NCBI RefSeq assembly: GCF_022267535.1
Contig: NZ_JAHNZV010000007.1
Coordinates: 1-64,000 of the forward strand
Source of the DNA: Psychromonas antarctica
GTDB lineage: Bacteria > Pseudomonadota > Gammaproteobacteria > Enterobacterales > Psychromonadaceae
Reading direction: 5' to 3'
DNA length: 64,000 nucleotides
The position numbers and the translations under genes are program-made. The notes beneath the pieces were generated by a model. It saw only the letters and a program-made list of their open reading frames with translations, was not told the DNA's origin and made no database searches. Shown here piece by piece: positions 28,581 through 38,735 of this stretch. How positions within the stretch are numbered: the first letter of the stretch is position 1; each line of letters begins with the position of its first letter.

Positions 28581-30047
28581 ATGTTACCAGTCATCGCTTT
28601 AGTTGGTCGTCCAAATGTGGGCAAATCGACTTTATTTAACCGCTTAACTCGTACTCGTGATGCGTTGGTTGCGGACTTCCCAGGTTTGACGCGAGATCGT
28701 AAATATGGGCAAGCAAAAATCGAAGAGAGAGAGTTCATCGTCATTGATACCGGCGGTATTACAGGAGATGAAGAGGGCATTGATGCCTTAATGGCGGGGC
28801 AATCTTTACAAGCAATTGAAGAAGCTGATGCTGTTTTATTTCTCGTTGACGCACGTGCGGGAATGACGGTGGGTGATGAAGCTATTGCCGATCATTTACG
28901 TAAACAAGAGAAAAAGATATTTATTGTCGCCAATAAAACCGACGGTATTGATGCTGATTCTGTCTGTGGTGAATTTTATGCGCTTGGTTTAGGTGAGGTT
29001 TATCATATTGCAGCAGCACACGGTAAAGGTGTGCGCCAGATGATAGATACTGCATTAGATGGTTTTTTCGATGATATTCCTGAAGAAGATGAGTTCGATG
29101 AATTTGAGCAAGCCCTTGAATACGCAGAAGATGATGAAGATGCATTGCTGAAAGAGCAAGAGCGGCTTAAAAATCTGCCTATTAAATTGGCCCTAATCGG
29201 TCGACCTAATGTGGGTAAATCAACCTTAACTAACCGCATATTAGGTGAAGAGCGGGTGCTTGTTTATGATATGCCGGGCACAACGCGAGACAGTATTTAT
29301 ATTCCAATGAGTCGTGATGATCGCGAATATATTTTGATCGATACTGCGGGCGTGCGTAAACGTAAAAAAGTCAATGAAACGGTTGAAAAGTTTTCCGTAA
29401 TCAAAACATTAAAAGCAATTGAAGATTGTAATGTGGTCTTGCTGATTATTGATGCACGTGATGGCATTTCAGATCAAGATTTATCGTTATTAGGTTTTAC
29501 ACTTAATGCTGGACGTTCATTGGTGATTGCCGTCAATAAATGGGATGGCATGAATGACTATGATAAAGATCGTGTTAAAAGTGAATTAGATCGCCGACTT
29601 GGTTTTATTGACTTTGCAAAAATCCATTTTATTTCAGCCCTTCACGGCACCGGTGTCGGACATCTATACGAGTCAGTTGAAGAAGCCTATGATTCGTCAA
29701 CAAAACGAATTTCCACATCAATGTTAACACGTATTATGGGCATGGCTGTTGATGATCATAATCCACCAATGGTACAAGGGCGTCGTGTTAAGTTACGTTA
29801 TGCGCATGCGGGGGGATATAATCCGCCCATTATTGTTATTCATGGTAATCAAGTTAAAAAATTACCGGATTCCTACAAACGTTATTTGATGAATTATTTC
29901 CGTCGTTCGCTGGCGATTATGGGTACACCGATTCGTATTGAATTTCGTGAAGGCACGAATCCATTTGAAGGACGTCGTAATAAATTAACGCCGAATCAGA
30001 TGTATAAACGCCAACGTATGATGAAGTTCCATAAAAAAGGAAAATAA
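28581..30047 (+). CDS. der: Ribosome biogenesis GTPase Der (EngA)
   Basis: Essential tandem GTPase for 50S subunit assembly. The 488 residues contain two G domains: the first G1 is GRPNVGKS at 9-16, with DTGG and NKTDG, and the second has GRPNVGKS (about 208-215), DTAG, and NKWDG. The acidic inter-domain linker [26 protein letters not shown] is prominent. A C-terminal KH-like domain and basic tail ([13 protein letters not shown]) complete it. Length equals E. coli Der (490). Immediately followed by yfgJ. Confidence 0.97.
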   Translation: MLPVIALVGRPNVGKSTLFNRLTRTRDALVADFPGLTRDRKYGQAKIEEREFIVIDTGGITGDEEGIDALMAGQSLQAIEEADAVLFLVDARAGMTVGDEAIADHLRKQEKKIFIVANKTDGIDADSVCGEFYALGLGEVYHIAAAHGKGVRQMIDTALDGFFDDIPEEDEFDEFEQALEYAEDDEDALLKEQERLKNLPIKLALIGRPNVGKSTLTNRILGEERVLVYDMPGTTRDSIYIPMSRDDREYILIDTAGVRKRKKVNETVEKFSVIKTLKAIEDCNVVLLIIDARDGISDQDLSLLGFTLNAGRSLVIAVNKWDGMNDYDKDRVKSELDRRLGFIDFAKIHFISALHGTGVGHLYESVEEAYDSSTKRISTSMLTRIMGMAVDDHNPPMVQGRRVKLRYAHAGGYNPPIIVIHGNQVKKLPDSYKRYLMNYFRRSLAIMGTPIRIEFREGTNPFEGRRNKLTPNQMYKRQRMMKFHKKGK

Positions 30048-30049
30048 CT

Positions 30050-30280
30050 ATGGAATTAACGTGTCCAAAATGTCAGAACGAAATAGAGTATGGCGGCATA
30101 CAAAAACAAAATTACCATTGCGATGCTTGCGCTGGTGATTTTAAATTACATGCCGCATGTGATAAGTGTGGTGATAAACTTGAACTTTTGCAGGCCTGTG
30201 GAGCAGCAAATTTATGGTGTAACAGCTGTAATGAATTAAAAAGTAAGTCAACTGCTATTTATACACTGCAACCGTTGTAG
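30050..30280 (+). CDS. yfgJ: Zinc-ribbon protein YfgJ
   Basis: A 76-residue protein with four Cys pairs in two zinc ribbons: CPKC...CDAC and CDKC...CNSC (about 5-60). It is of the YfgJ/zinc-ribbon-domain family; E. coli YfgJ starts MELxCPxC likewise and lies beside der. Function unknown. 2 nt after the der stop, so probably cotranscribed. Confidence 0.85.
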   Translation: MELTCPKCQNEIEYGGIQKQNYHCDACAGDFKLHAACDKCGDKLELLQACGAANLWCNSCNELKSKSTAIYTLQPL

Positions 30281-30301
30281 ATTTTTATCTGTTATAAACG
30301 T

Positions 30302-30339
30302 AAAAAAGCCATTAACTAAATTTAGCTAATGGCTTTTTT
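30302..30339. terminator. Bidirectional terminator between yfgJ and purU
   Basis: AAAAAAGCCATTA and TAATGGCTTTTTT, extended by CTAAA/TTTAG after one mismatch. Serves yfgJ (plus) and purU (minus). Confidence 0.88.
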
Positions 30340-30356
30340 GTGTGCACTAAGTAGGA

Positions 30357-31193
30357 CTATTTAAACACGACAGTACGGTTAGCATAAACAAAAACCTTAT
30401 CATCTAATACTTGTTGTAGCGCATTGCTTAATACTGAACGCTCAACATCACGGCCTGCTTTTGCGAGATCTTCAGCACTATAAGCATGATCTATATGGGC
30501 GATATCTTGGGTAATAATAGGCCCTTCATCGAGATCGTTATTTACAAAATGTGCAGTGGCACCGATTATTTTTACGCCGCGATCAAATGCTTGTTGATAC
30601 GGTTTTGCACCGATAAAGGCGGGTAAAAAGGAGTGATGAATATTGATCAGTTTGTTTTCATAAGCAGCAACAAAAGTCGGTGTTAAAATACGCATGTACT
30701 TCGCTAAAATGACATAGTCAGGTGTGTAAGGCGCAATGGCGTCTAATACTTTCTGCTCATGTGCTTCACGAGTCAGGCCCTCATGACTGACTGTGTGATA
30801 AGGGATATTAAATTTAGCGACTAACTCTTCAAGTATATCGTAGTTGCCGATAACAGCTGCAATTTCTACATCAATACCGCCATAAGTACTTTTCATTAAA
30901 ATATCGCCAAGACAGTGCGTTTCTTTGGTCACTAAGATTACGATTCGCTTACGTTTTTGTGATACTAAAGCGCGTCGAGAGCCTGTTGGCAAATTGAAAT
31001 CTAGATCAGCCAACAGTGTATGATCGTTAAAGTAGCCTTCAATTTCGGTACGCATAAAGAAGCGCCCATGTTGGTGATCTACAAATTCATTGTTTTTAAT
31101 TATATTGAGTTGGTGCTTTTGGCAGATATTGGTGATCTGAGCAATCAGTCCTTTGCTATCTGGGCAATCGGTTAGTAGTGTTTTCTTTTCCAT
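30357..31193 (-). CDS. purU: Formyltetrahydrofolate deformylase
   Basis: Hydrolyses 10-formyl-THF to formate and THF, balancing the C1 pool and feeding formate to PurT. The 278 residues comprise an N-terminal ACT domain (TLLTDCPDSKGLIAQITNICQKHQLNI, about 4-80) and a formyltransferase-type catalytic domain with NIHHSFLPAFIGAKPYQQA and GATAHFVNNDLDEGPIITQ. Length matches E. coli PurU (280). Downstream neighbour of ychJ on the same strand, as in E. coli. Confidence 0.96.
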   Translation of the reverse strand: MEKKTLLTDCPDSKGLIAQITNICQKHQLNIIKNNEFVDHQHGRFFMRTEIEGYFNDHTLLADLDFNLPTGSRRALVSQKRKRIVILVTKETHCLGDILMKSTYGGIDVEIAAVIGNYDILEELVAKFNIPYHTVSHEGLTREAHEQKVLDAIAPYTPDYVILAKYMRILTPTFVAAYENKLINIHHSFLPAFIGAKPYQQAFDRGVKIIGATAHFVNNDLDEGPIITQDIAHIDHAYSAEDLAKAGRDVERSVLSNALQQVLDDKVFVYANRTVVFK

Positions 31194-31219
31194 TATAGTC
31201 TCTTTATTTCCTCGCTATA

Positions 31220-31693
31220 TCAGCCGCAACATTTTTTATATTTTTTGCCACTGCCACAGGGGCAGTTATCATTTCGTGTTATCTTACCTGATTTTTGCTC
31301 AGGATAAAAAATACCATCACAATAAAGCCATTGATCGTGCTCTTTAACAAAACGAGAGCGTTCATGGTGGCAGTGTAATTGCCCGTTTTCTATAAACCAA
31401 GCTTTGAATTCTACAAAGCCAATATCACCAGAACTATCCGTTGCTATTATCTGTAAGTTTCTCCACTCTACTGTTTTGCTAGCTAACTGTGCTGCGCTCA
31501 GCGAGCCGCGGTAATCTCTGTGATAGGTCAAAAGAAGGTAATCACCTAATTGATAAACAAAGGCACTAAAACGCGATCGCATTAGCTGCTCGCAGTTGCA
31601 TGCCGTGGTTTTATTATTATGCAATGGAAAACAACATTGTTGATATGTTTTGCCGCTTTTGCAGGGGCAATCTGGGTACATTAGAGTATTCAT
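31220..31693 (-). CDS. ychJ: YchJ, SEC-C motif protein (UPF0225)
   Basis: A 157-residue UPF0225 protein. SEC-C zinc motifs sit at both ends: CPCKSGKTYQQCC (about 9-21) and CPCGSGKKYKKCC (about 144-156). The NTF2-like core has RSRFSAFVYQLGDYLLLTYH. Unknown function; SEC-C binds zinc in SecA. The start could be MNTLM or the second Met; neither has a strong ribosome site. Same neighbourhood with purU as in E. coli. Confidence 0.9.
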   Translation of the reverse strand: MNTLMYPDCPCKSGKTYQQCCFPLHNNKTTACNCEQLMRSRFSAFVYQLGDYLLLTYHRDYRGSLSAAQLASKTVEWRNLQIIATDSSGDIGFVEFKAWFIENGQLHCHHERSRFVKEHDQWLYCDGIFYPEQKSGKITRNDNCPCGSGKKYKKCCG

Positions 31694-31710
31694 TTTATTC
31701 TTTGTGTTAT

Positions 31711-31740
31711 AAAAAAAAAGCGTTCAAAGGAACGCTTTTG
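31711..31740 (-). terminator. Terminator of asnB
   Basis: AAAGCGTTC/GAACGCTTT with a 4-nt loop. Read on the minus strand it ends in nine T. 36 nt past the asnB stop and just before ychJ. Confidence 0.85.
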
Positions 31741-31773
31741 TGCTTAATTAAAAGCATTAATCATCAGATTTGA

Positions 31774-33444
31774 TTATTTGCTTTTGTAGGCATCATTATG
31801 AATCCCTGCAGCTCGGCCAGAAGGATCCGCATTAAGTTGGAAGCTTTCATCCCAAGCTAATGCTTCAACGGTTGAGCAAGCAACTGATTTGCCATGCGGT
31901 ACACATTCTGCAGCACTGTCAAGTGGGAAGTGGCTAGCAAAAATTGTACGGTAGAAATAAGCTTCCTTAGTATCGGGTGTATTAATTGGGTATTTAAACT
32001 GCGCAGTCGCTAGTTGCTGATCCGTTACTTGTGTTTCGATGTGTGCTTTTAACGTATCTATCCAGTTGTAACCGACACCATCAGAGAACTGCTCTTTTTG
32101 ACGCCATAATACTTCACTTAACAACTGTCCTTCAAACGCTTCACGAAGAATGTTCTTTTCGATACGGCCATCTTTGATCATTTTAAGTTCTGGGTTAGTG
32201 CGCATCGCCACATCCATAAACTCTTTGTCTAAGAATGGGACGCGTGCTTCAATTCCCCAAGCTGCCATTGATTTATTCGCGCGTAGACAGTCAAACATAT
32301 GCAGTTTGCTGAGTTTACGGTTCAACTCTTCATGTAATTCTTGTGGATTTGGTGCTTTATGGAAGTATAAGTAACCGGCAAATATTTCATCTGCACCTTC
32401 TCCAGATAGTACCATTTTAATGCCCATCGCTTTAATCTTACGTGCCATTAAATACATAGGAGTTGAAGCGCGGATAGTGGTCACATCGTACGTTTCGATA
32501 TGGTAGATAACTTCACGCAAAGCATCGATGCCATTTTGTACGGTAAAGATAATCGGATGGTGAATAGTGCCTAATTCTTTCGCTACTTTTGCAGCGGCGG
32601 CTAAATCAGGCGATCCTTCAAGTCCGACAGAAAATGAGTGCAGTTGTGGCCACCATGCGCCAGTTTCATCGTTGTCTTCAATGCGCTGTTTTGCAAATTT
32701 TTGCGTGATGGCAGAGATAACAGAAGAATCCAGACCACCTGATAGCAATACACCGTAAGGTACATCACACATCAATTGACGTTTAACCGATGCTTCAAGT
32801 GCTTGACCTATTTCAGCAGCACTACCGCCGTTATCTTTAACTGCATCATATTGCATCCAGTCACGCGTGTAATATTGAGTGATTTCACCGATTTCACTGT
32901 CTAAAAAGGATCCCGTTGGGAATTCCTGAACTTTTGTACAGATGGGTGTTAATGCCTTCATTTCAGAAGCAACGTAAAAGTTACCGTGTTCATCCCAGCC
33001 CATATAAAGCGGGATAATACCCATATGGTCACGGCCAATTAGATATTTGTCTTTTTCAGCATCATATAAACAGAAGGCAAAAATACCATTAAGGTCATCT
33101 AAGAATGCATTACCTTTTTCTTCATATAAGCCGAGAATGATTTCGCAGTCCGATTTTGTTTTGAACTGGTATCCGCAGGTCAGTTGTGTTGCTAATTCTT
33201 TATGGTTATAGATTTCACCATTAACCGCTAGGATATGTGTGTTATTTTGATTGTATAGTGGCTGCGCGCCTGTATTGACGTCAACAATTGACAGACGTTC
33301 ATGGACAAGGATTGCTTTTTCAGAAGAGTACACACCAGACCAATCGGGGCCTCGGTGGCGAAGCAGTTTAGACATTTCAATTGCTTGTTGGCGCAATGCG
33401 ATAGGATCGCTTTTAATGTCGAGCACACCAAAAATAGAACACAT
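31774..33444 (-). CDS. asnB: Asparagine synthase (glutamine-hydrolysing)
   Basis: Makes asparagine from aspartate, glutamine and ATP. The 556 residues start MCSIFGVLDI. Cys2 is the class II glutaminase nucleophile after Met removal, which fixes this start; AAGG is 10 nt upstream. RHRGPDWSG, LAVNGEIYNH and the ATP pyrophosphatase loop GVLLSGGLDSSV follow. The frame extends 34 codons further upstream with no family resemblance. Length matches E. coli AsnB (554). Confidence 0.96.
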   Translation of the reverse strand: MCSIFGVLDIKSDPIALRQQAIEMSKLLRHRGPDWSGVYSSEKAILVHERLSIVDVNTGAQPLYNQNNTHILAVNGEIYNHKELATQLTCGYQFKTKSDCEIILGLYEEKGNAFLDDLNGIFAFCLYDAEKDKYLIGRDHMGIIPLYMGWDEHGNFYVASEMKALTPICTKVQEFPTGSFLDSEIGEITQYYTRDWMQYDAVKDNGGSAAEIGQALEASVKRQLMCDVPYGVLLSGGLDSSVISAITQKFAKQRIEDNDETGAWWPQLHSFSVGLEGSPDLAAAAKVAKELGTIHHPIIFTVQNGIDALREVIYHIETYDVTTIRASTPMYLMARKIKAMGIKMVLSGEGADEIFAGYLYFHKAPNPQELHEELNRKLSKLHMFDCLRANKSMAAWGIEARVPFLDKEFMDVAMRTNPELKMIKDGRIEKNILREAFEGQLLSEVLWRQKEQFSDGVGYNWIDTLKAHIETQVTDQQLATAQFKYPINTPDTKEAYFYRTIFASHFPLDSAAECVPHGKSVACSTVEALAWDESFQLNADPSGRAAGIHNDAYKSK

Positions 33445-33649
33445 AACGTTACCTTTTATTTGAACACAAATACTGAGAGTATTGGGTATCTTTGAATATT
33501 TATTAATGCTTATCCGTTTTCCAAAATAAAGCAAAAAGAGAATCATTTTTGTAAAAATTTAATTGTTTTATTTTTGCAGACTATTTAAGAAAAGTCACAC
33601 TAAATCCGTGTAAATCAGCTATAAATTCAGTGATTAAGTGATTTTTTCG

Positions 33650-35266
33650 TTATAACTCATGCTGATCTGGGCTTTTTGATAAATTGGGCCGCAGCTCATC
33701 GCAAACATGCTGTGCAAAACCGGTGCCCGCTTCCACATACATATTGTAAACAGGGCTCACCCCAAGTGCACTTAATTCATGTTCATCCTCGTTATAGTGT
33801 GCCAGTGCCGATACGCTAAAGCTGCGCTTCTCAATTTTATTAAGCTGCTCCGCTGCATAACGGTTCCCGTTATGATCGGGCATCGCTAATAAAATAAGTT
33901 TTATATTATCGGTGAGTTGTAATTTATTCCAAAAATCAGAGTCAAGTGCATCACCGGTAATCACGCGTCGCCCCAATGCGCGATGTTTGAGAGTGGTTTG
34001 ATGATCATAATCGACACCCATCACTTTTTCGCCATAGATTAGTTTTAAAGCATCATAAGCGCCAGCACCAACACGGCCCATTCCCATCACTAATATTTGC
34101 GCATCGCCAACGCGGACCGGACGATCACTTTTGTGCAAGCGAGTAGATTGGAATCGTTTTAATGGGTGGCTAAAGCGGGTATAGATCCGATCTGCAAATT
34201 TATTAAAGAGTGCAGCAATAATAAAACTAAAAGAGACGGCAAGTGCGGTAATAATCAACCAATCTTGTGATAACCAGCCTTTATAAGTCGCAATAGAGGC
34301 CACAATCAGACCAAATTCACTGTAATTGGCTAATGTGAATGAGGCAAAAAGTGCAGTACGGGAGCGCAATTTAAACTGCGTTAAGGTAATAAAATAGAGT
34401 GCGATTTTTCCGAGTAGGAGTAATGAAATAACAGCCGCAATCATAACATGATCAATATTAGGTAATCCGCCTAGTCCGATCGTTAAAAAGAAGCAGATTA
34501 AAAATAGTTCTTTCATATTAAACAGAGATTTAGCCATTTCTTTAGCACTAGGATGCCCGGCTAGCAACATACCTGCAATCAAAGCCCCCAAATCAGCCTT
34601 TATGCCGACCGATTCAAATAACCCTGCGCCGATCACAAGGGCCAAGAAAAAACCGTATAAAACCAGCAACTCTCCATGACCAGCACGGTCGAGTAATTTG
34701 AAAAGTAGGGGTTTGGCGAGTGGTAAGGCAAACAGTGATAGTGCCCATATAGATGGAATTTCTCCCATAGAAATGGTTAAAAAAAGTACGGCGAAGATAT
34801 CTTGCATAATCAATATGCCGATTGCAATTCGTCCATAAAGCGAGTTGGTTTCACTCATTTCTTCAAGTATTTTCACCGCAAAAACAGTGCTGGAGAAGCT
34901 TAAAGCAAAAGAGACAAGCAACAAAGCGGATAGGTTAAGCGAGCTAAAAAAATAAAAACCAAGCTGCTTGAACGTCAGTAAAAGCAGCGCGTAAAAAATA
35001 ACGCTGCTGAGCATATGGATACTTGCGCCGCCCCATACTTCTATTTTAAATAGAGTGCGCAGATCTAATTTTAAGCCGATTGAGAAGAGTAAAAGAGTGA
35101 CGCCTAAATCAGCAAAAGTAGTCAACCCAGCAACTGATTCAAAGCCGAGAAAATTAAGAGCGAAACCAGCTAATAGAAACCCGACCATGGGTGGCAATCC
35201 AACGAGGTTTATTACCATGCCAAAGGTAAATGCGGTACCAATAAAAAGTAATAATGTAGTATCCAT
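33650..35266 (-). CDS. CPA2-family cation:proton antiporter with NAD-binding (RCK) domain
   Basis: Kef/YbaL-type monovalent cation/proton antiporter. The 538 residues hold about 12 hydrophobic helices (1-370) with family motifs VGFLLAGFALNFLGF, LLLFSIGLKLDLRTL and VGIKADLGALIAGMLLAGHP. A cytoplasmic TrkA-N/RCK domain (about 395-500) begins ILVMGMGRVGAGAYDAL, the nucleotide-binding glycine loop. There is no KefF/KefG ancillary gene beside it, so glutathione gating is not implied. It could transport K+ or Na+; I do not assign a symbol. Weak ribosome site. Confidence 0.85.
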   Translation of the reverse strand: MDTTLLLFIGTAFTFGMVINLVGLPPMVGFLLAGFALNFLGFESVAGLTTFADLGVTLLLFSIGLKLDLRTLFKIEVWGGASIHMLSSVIFYALLLLTFKQLGFYFFSSLNLSALLLVSFALSFSSTVFAVKILEEMSETNSLYGRIAIGILIMQDIFAVLFLTISMGEIPSIWALSLFALPLAKPLLFKLLDRAGHGELLVLYGFFLALVIGAGLFESVGIKADLGALIAGMLLAGHPSAKEMAKSLFNMKELFLICFFLTIGLGGLPNIDHVMIAAVISLLLLGKIALYFITLTQFKLRSRTALFASFTLANYSEFGLIVASIATYKGWLSQDWLIITALAVSFSFIIAALFNKFADRIYTRFSHPLKRFQSTRLHKSDRPVRVGDAQILVMGMGRVGAGAYDALKLIYGEKVMGVDYDHQTTLKHRALGRRVITGDALDSDFWNKLQLTDNIKLILLAMPDHNGNRYAAEQLNKIEKRSFSVSALAHYNEDEHELSALGVSPVYNMYVEAGTGFAQHVCDELRPNLSKSPDQHEL

Positions 35267-35372
35267 AATTTCAACTTCTATGCTTTTATTATCTGTTTGA
35301 TTTTATGGTAATAAAGTAGGTAGAACAAATTTATTTATCTTATTGAAGTAACGCGACATTTGCTGGGCGACT

Positions 35373-37055
35373 TTATTTGCGGGTATATTGCTTGTTAGCG
35401 GATTGTTTTTGTTGTTTTTCTAGTAAATGTTGATGCTCTGGAAGCGCGTAAGTCACAAAGGTAGTGGTATCAGGCCATTCCCTGTTGATAGTGAGTACAA
35501 TCCCATCACTTAGTAACCACTGGAAACTTGCTTTACCCTGTGCGACGTCGCCTGTTTGAGTGTCGGGCTCACCATATTGTTGGCTGAGGTCGCTTTTAAC
35601 CTGGGCGATAAGCTGTGGCTTGCTTCTACCCACAAAAGTATATGTTGCACTAACAAAGCGATCTTCTCTGGTGTAGGTGATTTTGAGTTCACTGGTACCG
35701 CGTATCACCGCACCGGTAAAATAGGTGTCTGACCAATTGTTACTGTTCTCATCAATGCTACTGATGTTATAGGCCTTAATTTTCTGACGTAATGTTTCGC
35801 GAACGCTGCAAGCGATGGGCAGTGAAAATAACTGCGTTGTTGCTGTTTTAAAACAGTTGAGTTGTTTAGAAAGGATGTTAAAACGGGCCTTTGCCCACTT
35901 TTCTGTCGATTTCTGATAAAGCGCCATTGCGCGCTTAATATCAACCGTCACACCGATGCCATTTTCATATAAATAGGCTAAACGTGCATGGGCTAAATTA
36001 TAATCAAGCTGTGACGCCTGCTGAAAGTATTGTGCTGCTCTGGGAGGGTTTTCTTTTATTATTTGGATGTTGTCTTTATTGACAACTCCTTGCTCATAGA
36101 TAACACCGAGCTGATATAATGCCTGCAAGTATCCCTGTTGTGCAGCGCTGTGGTACCAATTGATTGCGACATTCATATTTTGTGCAACCCCGATACCATT
36201 TTGATAGATCTCTCCGAGTTTAAATTGTGCTGCACTATTCCTTTTATTGGCGGCTTTTTCATACCATTTCAATGCCGCCTCTAAATCCACTTCTCCTGCT
36301 TTGCCTAATTCGTAAAATTCGGCAAGTTTGTAGGCGGAAGGGGCAAAGTTGTTATTGGCTGATTTCAGGTACAGTGATTTGGCTAATTGATTATTTTGGC
36401 GGGTGCCTCGACCATATTCAGACATAAGTGCAAGATGGAATTGTGCTAACGCGTCTCCCTGTGCTGCCGCTTTGTCATACCATAAAATCGCTAGCCGGTA
36501 ATCTTGTGCAACGCCTTTACCTGATTGATATATTTTCCCGAGATTGATTTGCGCAGTAAGGTGACCTTGGGTGGCTGCCTTACTGAACCAAAACAAACTT
36601 TCACTATCGCTTTGAGTGGTGCCAAGCCCTTGCTGAAAGTGTGTTCCTAATTGGAATTGTGCAATGGCATCACCTTGTTTGGCTGCTTTTAAAAACCACT
36701 TTACTGCTTGTTGATGATCCAAAACAACCCCATTGCCTTTATCGTACATAGTTGCTAGTACGAATTGAGCCGGCGCATAACCGTTATCGGCTGCTTTTGT
36801 ATACCAGTATATGGCTTGTTGGTCATTTTGAGTTTTCCCTTGGCTACTTTCGTAGACCCAAGCTAGGCTATACTGTGCAGCATTATCTCCTGCTTTTGCT
36901 AATGGCTCCCATAGTGCTATTGCTCGTTCATAATCTCCTGCTTGTGTTGCCTCATATCCTTGACTAAATTGCGATTTTGCATCAGCAAGCGGACTGTATA
37001 CTAGGATCAGTATAATGGCCAAAAAAGAGCAATAGCGTCGCGGAAAGTTCAACAT
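35373..37055 (-). CDS. Secreted/periplasmic Sel1-repeat protein
   Basis: A 560-residue protein with a signal peptide (hydrophobic 10-24, cleavage near ADA-KS). It has about nine or ten Sel1-like repeats of about 36 residues between 28 and 395, each reading roughly AxxxLGxxYxxGxGVxxDxxxAxxWYxKAAxxG. A C-terminal part of about 165 residues (396-560) lacks repeats and shows a FQWLLSDGIVLTINREW-like beta-rich region I do not recognise. Sel1 repeats bind proteins, so an adaptor is likely. An AGGAGGT ribosome site lies 12 nt before the ATG, longer than ideal. Monocistronic. Confidence 0.8.
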   Translation of the reverse strand: MLNFPRRYCSFLAIILILVYSPLADAKSQFSQGYEATQAGDYERAIALWEPLAKAGDNAAQYSLAWVYESSQGKTQNDQQAIYWYTKAADNGYAPAQFVLATMYDKGNGVVLDHQQAVKWFLKAAKQGDAIAQFQLGTHFQQGLGTTQSDSESLFWFSKAATQGHLTAQINLGKIYQSGKGVAQDYRLAILWYDKAAAQGDALAQFHLALMSEYGRGTRQNNQLAKSLYLKSANNNFAPSAYKLAEFYELGKAGEVDLEAALKWYEKAANKRNSAAQFKLGEIYQNGIGVAQNMNVAINWYHSAAQQGYLQALYQLGVIYEQGVVNKDNIQIIKENPPRAAQYFQQASQLDYNLAHARLAYLYENGIGVTVDIKRAMALYQKSTEKWAKARFNILSKQLNCFKTATTQLFSLPIACSVRETLRQKIKAYNISSIDENSNNWSDTYFTGAVIRGTSELKITYTREDRFVSATYTFVGRSKPQLIAQVKSDLSQQYGEPDTQTGDVAQGKASFQWLLSDGIVLTINREWPDTTTFVTYALPEHQHLLEKQQKQSANKQYTRK

Positions 37056-37213
37056 TGTATAATTTTGACCTCCTGATAATAGCTATATAAATCAACGAGT
37101 ATAGAACATTTAAGACGGATTAATGGCAGGGGAGAGAAAGTTGCTTCATCATTTGTGAGTTAACTCACTGTTGGGCTGTAGATAGCTTATCAATAAATAT
37201 ATCTGTGCGATAG

Positions 37214-37462
37214 TTAGATTGTTATATGGATATCTTTTTTGCTTATACTACAGCAAGTTAATACCTCGTTCTGACGACAATAAGCGAGCGGGCTGACCCG
37301 ATAATTTACTTGTCCACTGATTAGCTGACAGCGACAAGCGCCGCAATGACCCGTACGGCAATGAAATTCCATTTTAATTGCTTGTGCTTCTAAATTCTCA
37401 AGCAGTGTTTTTTCGGTATTTAATGGGTATTCAAGGCCGTTAACGGTTAATTTTACTGACAT
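37214..37462 (-). CDS. yfaE: 2Fe-2S ferredoxin YfaE, NrdB maintenance
   Basis: An 82-residue plant-type ferredoxin with cluster cysteines C35, C40, C43 (CRTGHCGAC) and C70/C71. In E. coli YfaE supplies electrons for the diferric-tyrosyl radical cofactor of NrdB. 6 nt after nrdB, the conserved nrdA-nrdB-yfaE order, probably one transcript. Confidence 0.93.
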   Translation of the reverse strand: MSVKLTVNGLEYPLNTEKTLLENLEAQAIKMEFHCRTGHCGACRCQLISGQVNYRVSPLAYCRQNEVLTCCSISKKDIHITI

Positions 37463-37468
37463 TACTAT

Positions 37469-38614
37469 TTATAACTCGAAGGTGCTTAGATCGTCACTAT
37501 CGACTTTACTGTTGATTTGCCCCACTAAGTAAGAGCTTATTTCTGCTTCTTGCGGCGCAACTTGAACGTTATCACTGACCAACCAGTGATTAATCCATGG
37601 AATAGGATTGTTTTTTACAGCAAAGGGCGCTTCGTAACCAATCGCTTGCATGCGCTGGTTAGTAATATATTCAACATACTGGCATAAAATTTGTTCATTT
37701 AAGCCGATCATTGAGCCATCCTTAAAGAGGTATTTTGCCCATTCTTTTTCTTGCTCCGCTGCCTGCAGAAAGATTTCCCGCCCTTCGCCAAAACATTCAA
37801 TAGCTATTTCAGCCATTTCTGGATCATCTTTGCCATCGGCCCAGAGGTTTAAGATCTGCTGAGTTGATGTCAGGTGTAGGCCTTCATCTCGGGCAATTAA
37901 TTTAATGATTTTGGCATTACCTTCGAGCAGATCGCGCTCCGCAAATGCAAACGAACAGGCAAATGAGACGTAAAATCGGATCGCTTCCAAGGCATTAATT
38001 GAACAAAGGCAAAGGTACAATTTTTTCTTTAAAGTACGTAATGAAAGAGCTTCTTTATCACCATGTAGATTTATATAATCAACTTTAGTTTGGGATAAAC
38101 CGTGTAACTGGAAAAACTGCGTTGCATGGATCAAAGCATCATAATAACCGGCAATATCAGATGCGCGTTTTTGAATCTCTTCATTGGTTACAATATCTGC
38201 AAATATTTCATCGGGATCGGTAAATAGATTACGCAGAATATGGGTGTAACTGCGGCTGTGGATCGTTTCAGAAAAGGACCACGTCTCAATCCATGTTTCC
38301 AGTTCAGGCAATGAAACAATCGGCAGTAAAGCAATGTTGGGGCTACGCCCCTGAATTGAATCAAGCAGCGTCTGATATTTCAAATTTGAGATGAAAATAT
38401 GTTGCTCATGATCCGGCAGATTCATGAAATCGATGCGATCTCGGCTGACATCGATCTCTTCCGGACGCCAGAAGAAACTTAGCTGCTTTTCAATTAATTT
38501 TTCAAAAACTTCGAAACGCTGTTGATCATAACGTGCAACATTAACTGGGTTACCAAAAAACATCGGTTCTTTCATTGCGTCATTAGCAATCAGTGAAAAG
38601 GTGGTGTAAGCCAT
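37469..38614 (-). CDS. nrdB: Class Ia ribonucleotide reductase, beta subunit
   Basis: Carries the diferric-tyrosyl radical for dNTP synthesis. The 381 residues start MAYTTFS, as in E. coli NrdB, with GGAG upstream; the frame opens 12 codons earlier without support. The radical tyrosine is Y123 (Y122 of mature E. coli) in [12 protein letters not shown]. Metal ligands lie in [14 protein letters not shown] and IARDEGLHL. The C-terminus [22 protein letters not shown] is the NrdA-binding tail. Confidence 0.97.
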   Translation of the reverse strand: MAYTTFSLIANDAMKEPMFFGNPVNVARYDQQRFEVFEKLIEKQLSFFWRPEEIDVSRDRIDFMNLPDHEQHIFISNLKYQTLLDSIQGRSPNIALLPIVSLPELETWIETWSFSETIHSRSYTHILRNLFTDPDEIFADIVTNEEIQKRASDIAGYYDALIHATQFFQLHGLSQTKVDYINLHGDKEALSLRTLKKKLYLCLCSINALEAIRFYVSFACSFAFAERDLLEGNAKIIKLIARDEGLHLTSTQQILNLWADGKDDPEMAEIAIECFGEGREIFLQAAEQEKEWAKYLFKDGSMIGLNEQILCQYVEYITNQRMQAIGYEAPFAVKNNPIPWINHWLVSDNVQVAPQEAEISSYLVGQINSKVDSDDLSTFEL

Positions 38615-38735
38615 TTTATATCTCCATGCTGGATTTCTGTCTGAGGCCATGGGGCATTTAAAGTATCAGACAGTGTTAAAACTAGAAAGCCCGTTGCAAA
38701 AAGAGCGGGCAATAAAATAAAGCATCTATGCAGAG

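Noticed and set aside
33445-33546. N-terminal 34-residue extension of AsnB
   Set aside because: Hydrophobic and unrelated; AsnB needs Cys at position 2 of the MCSIFG start for its glutaminase activity.
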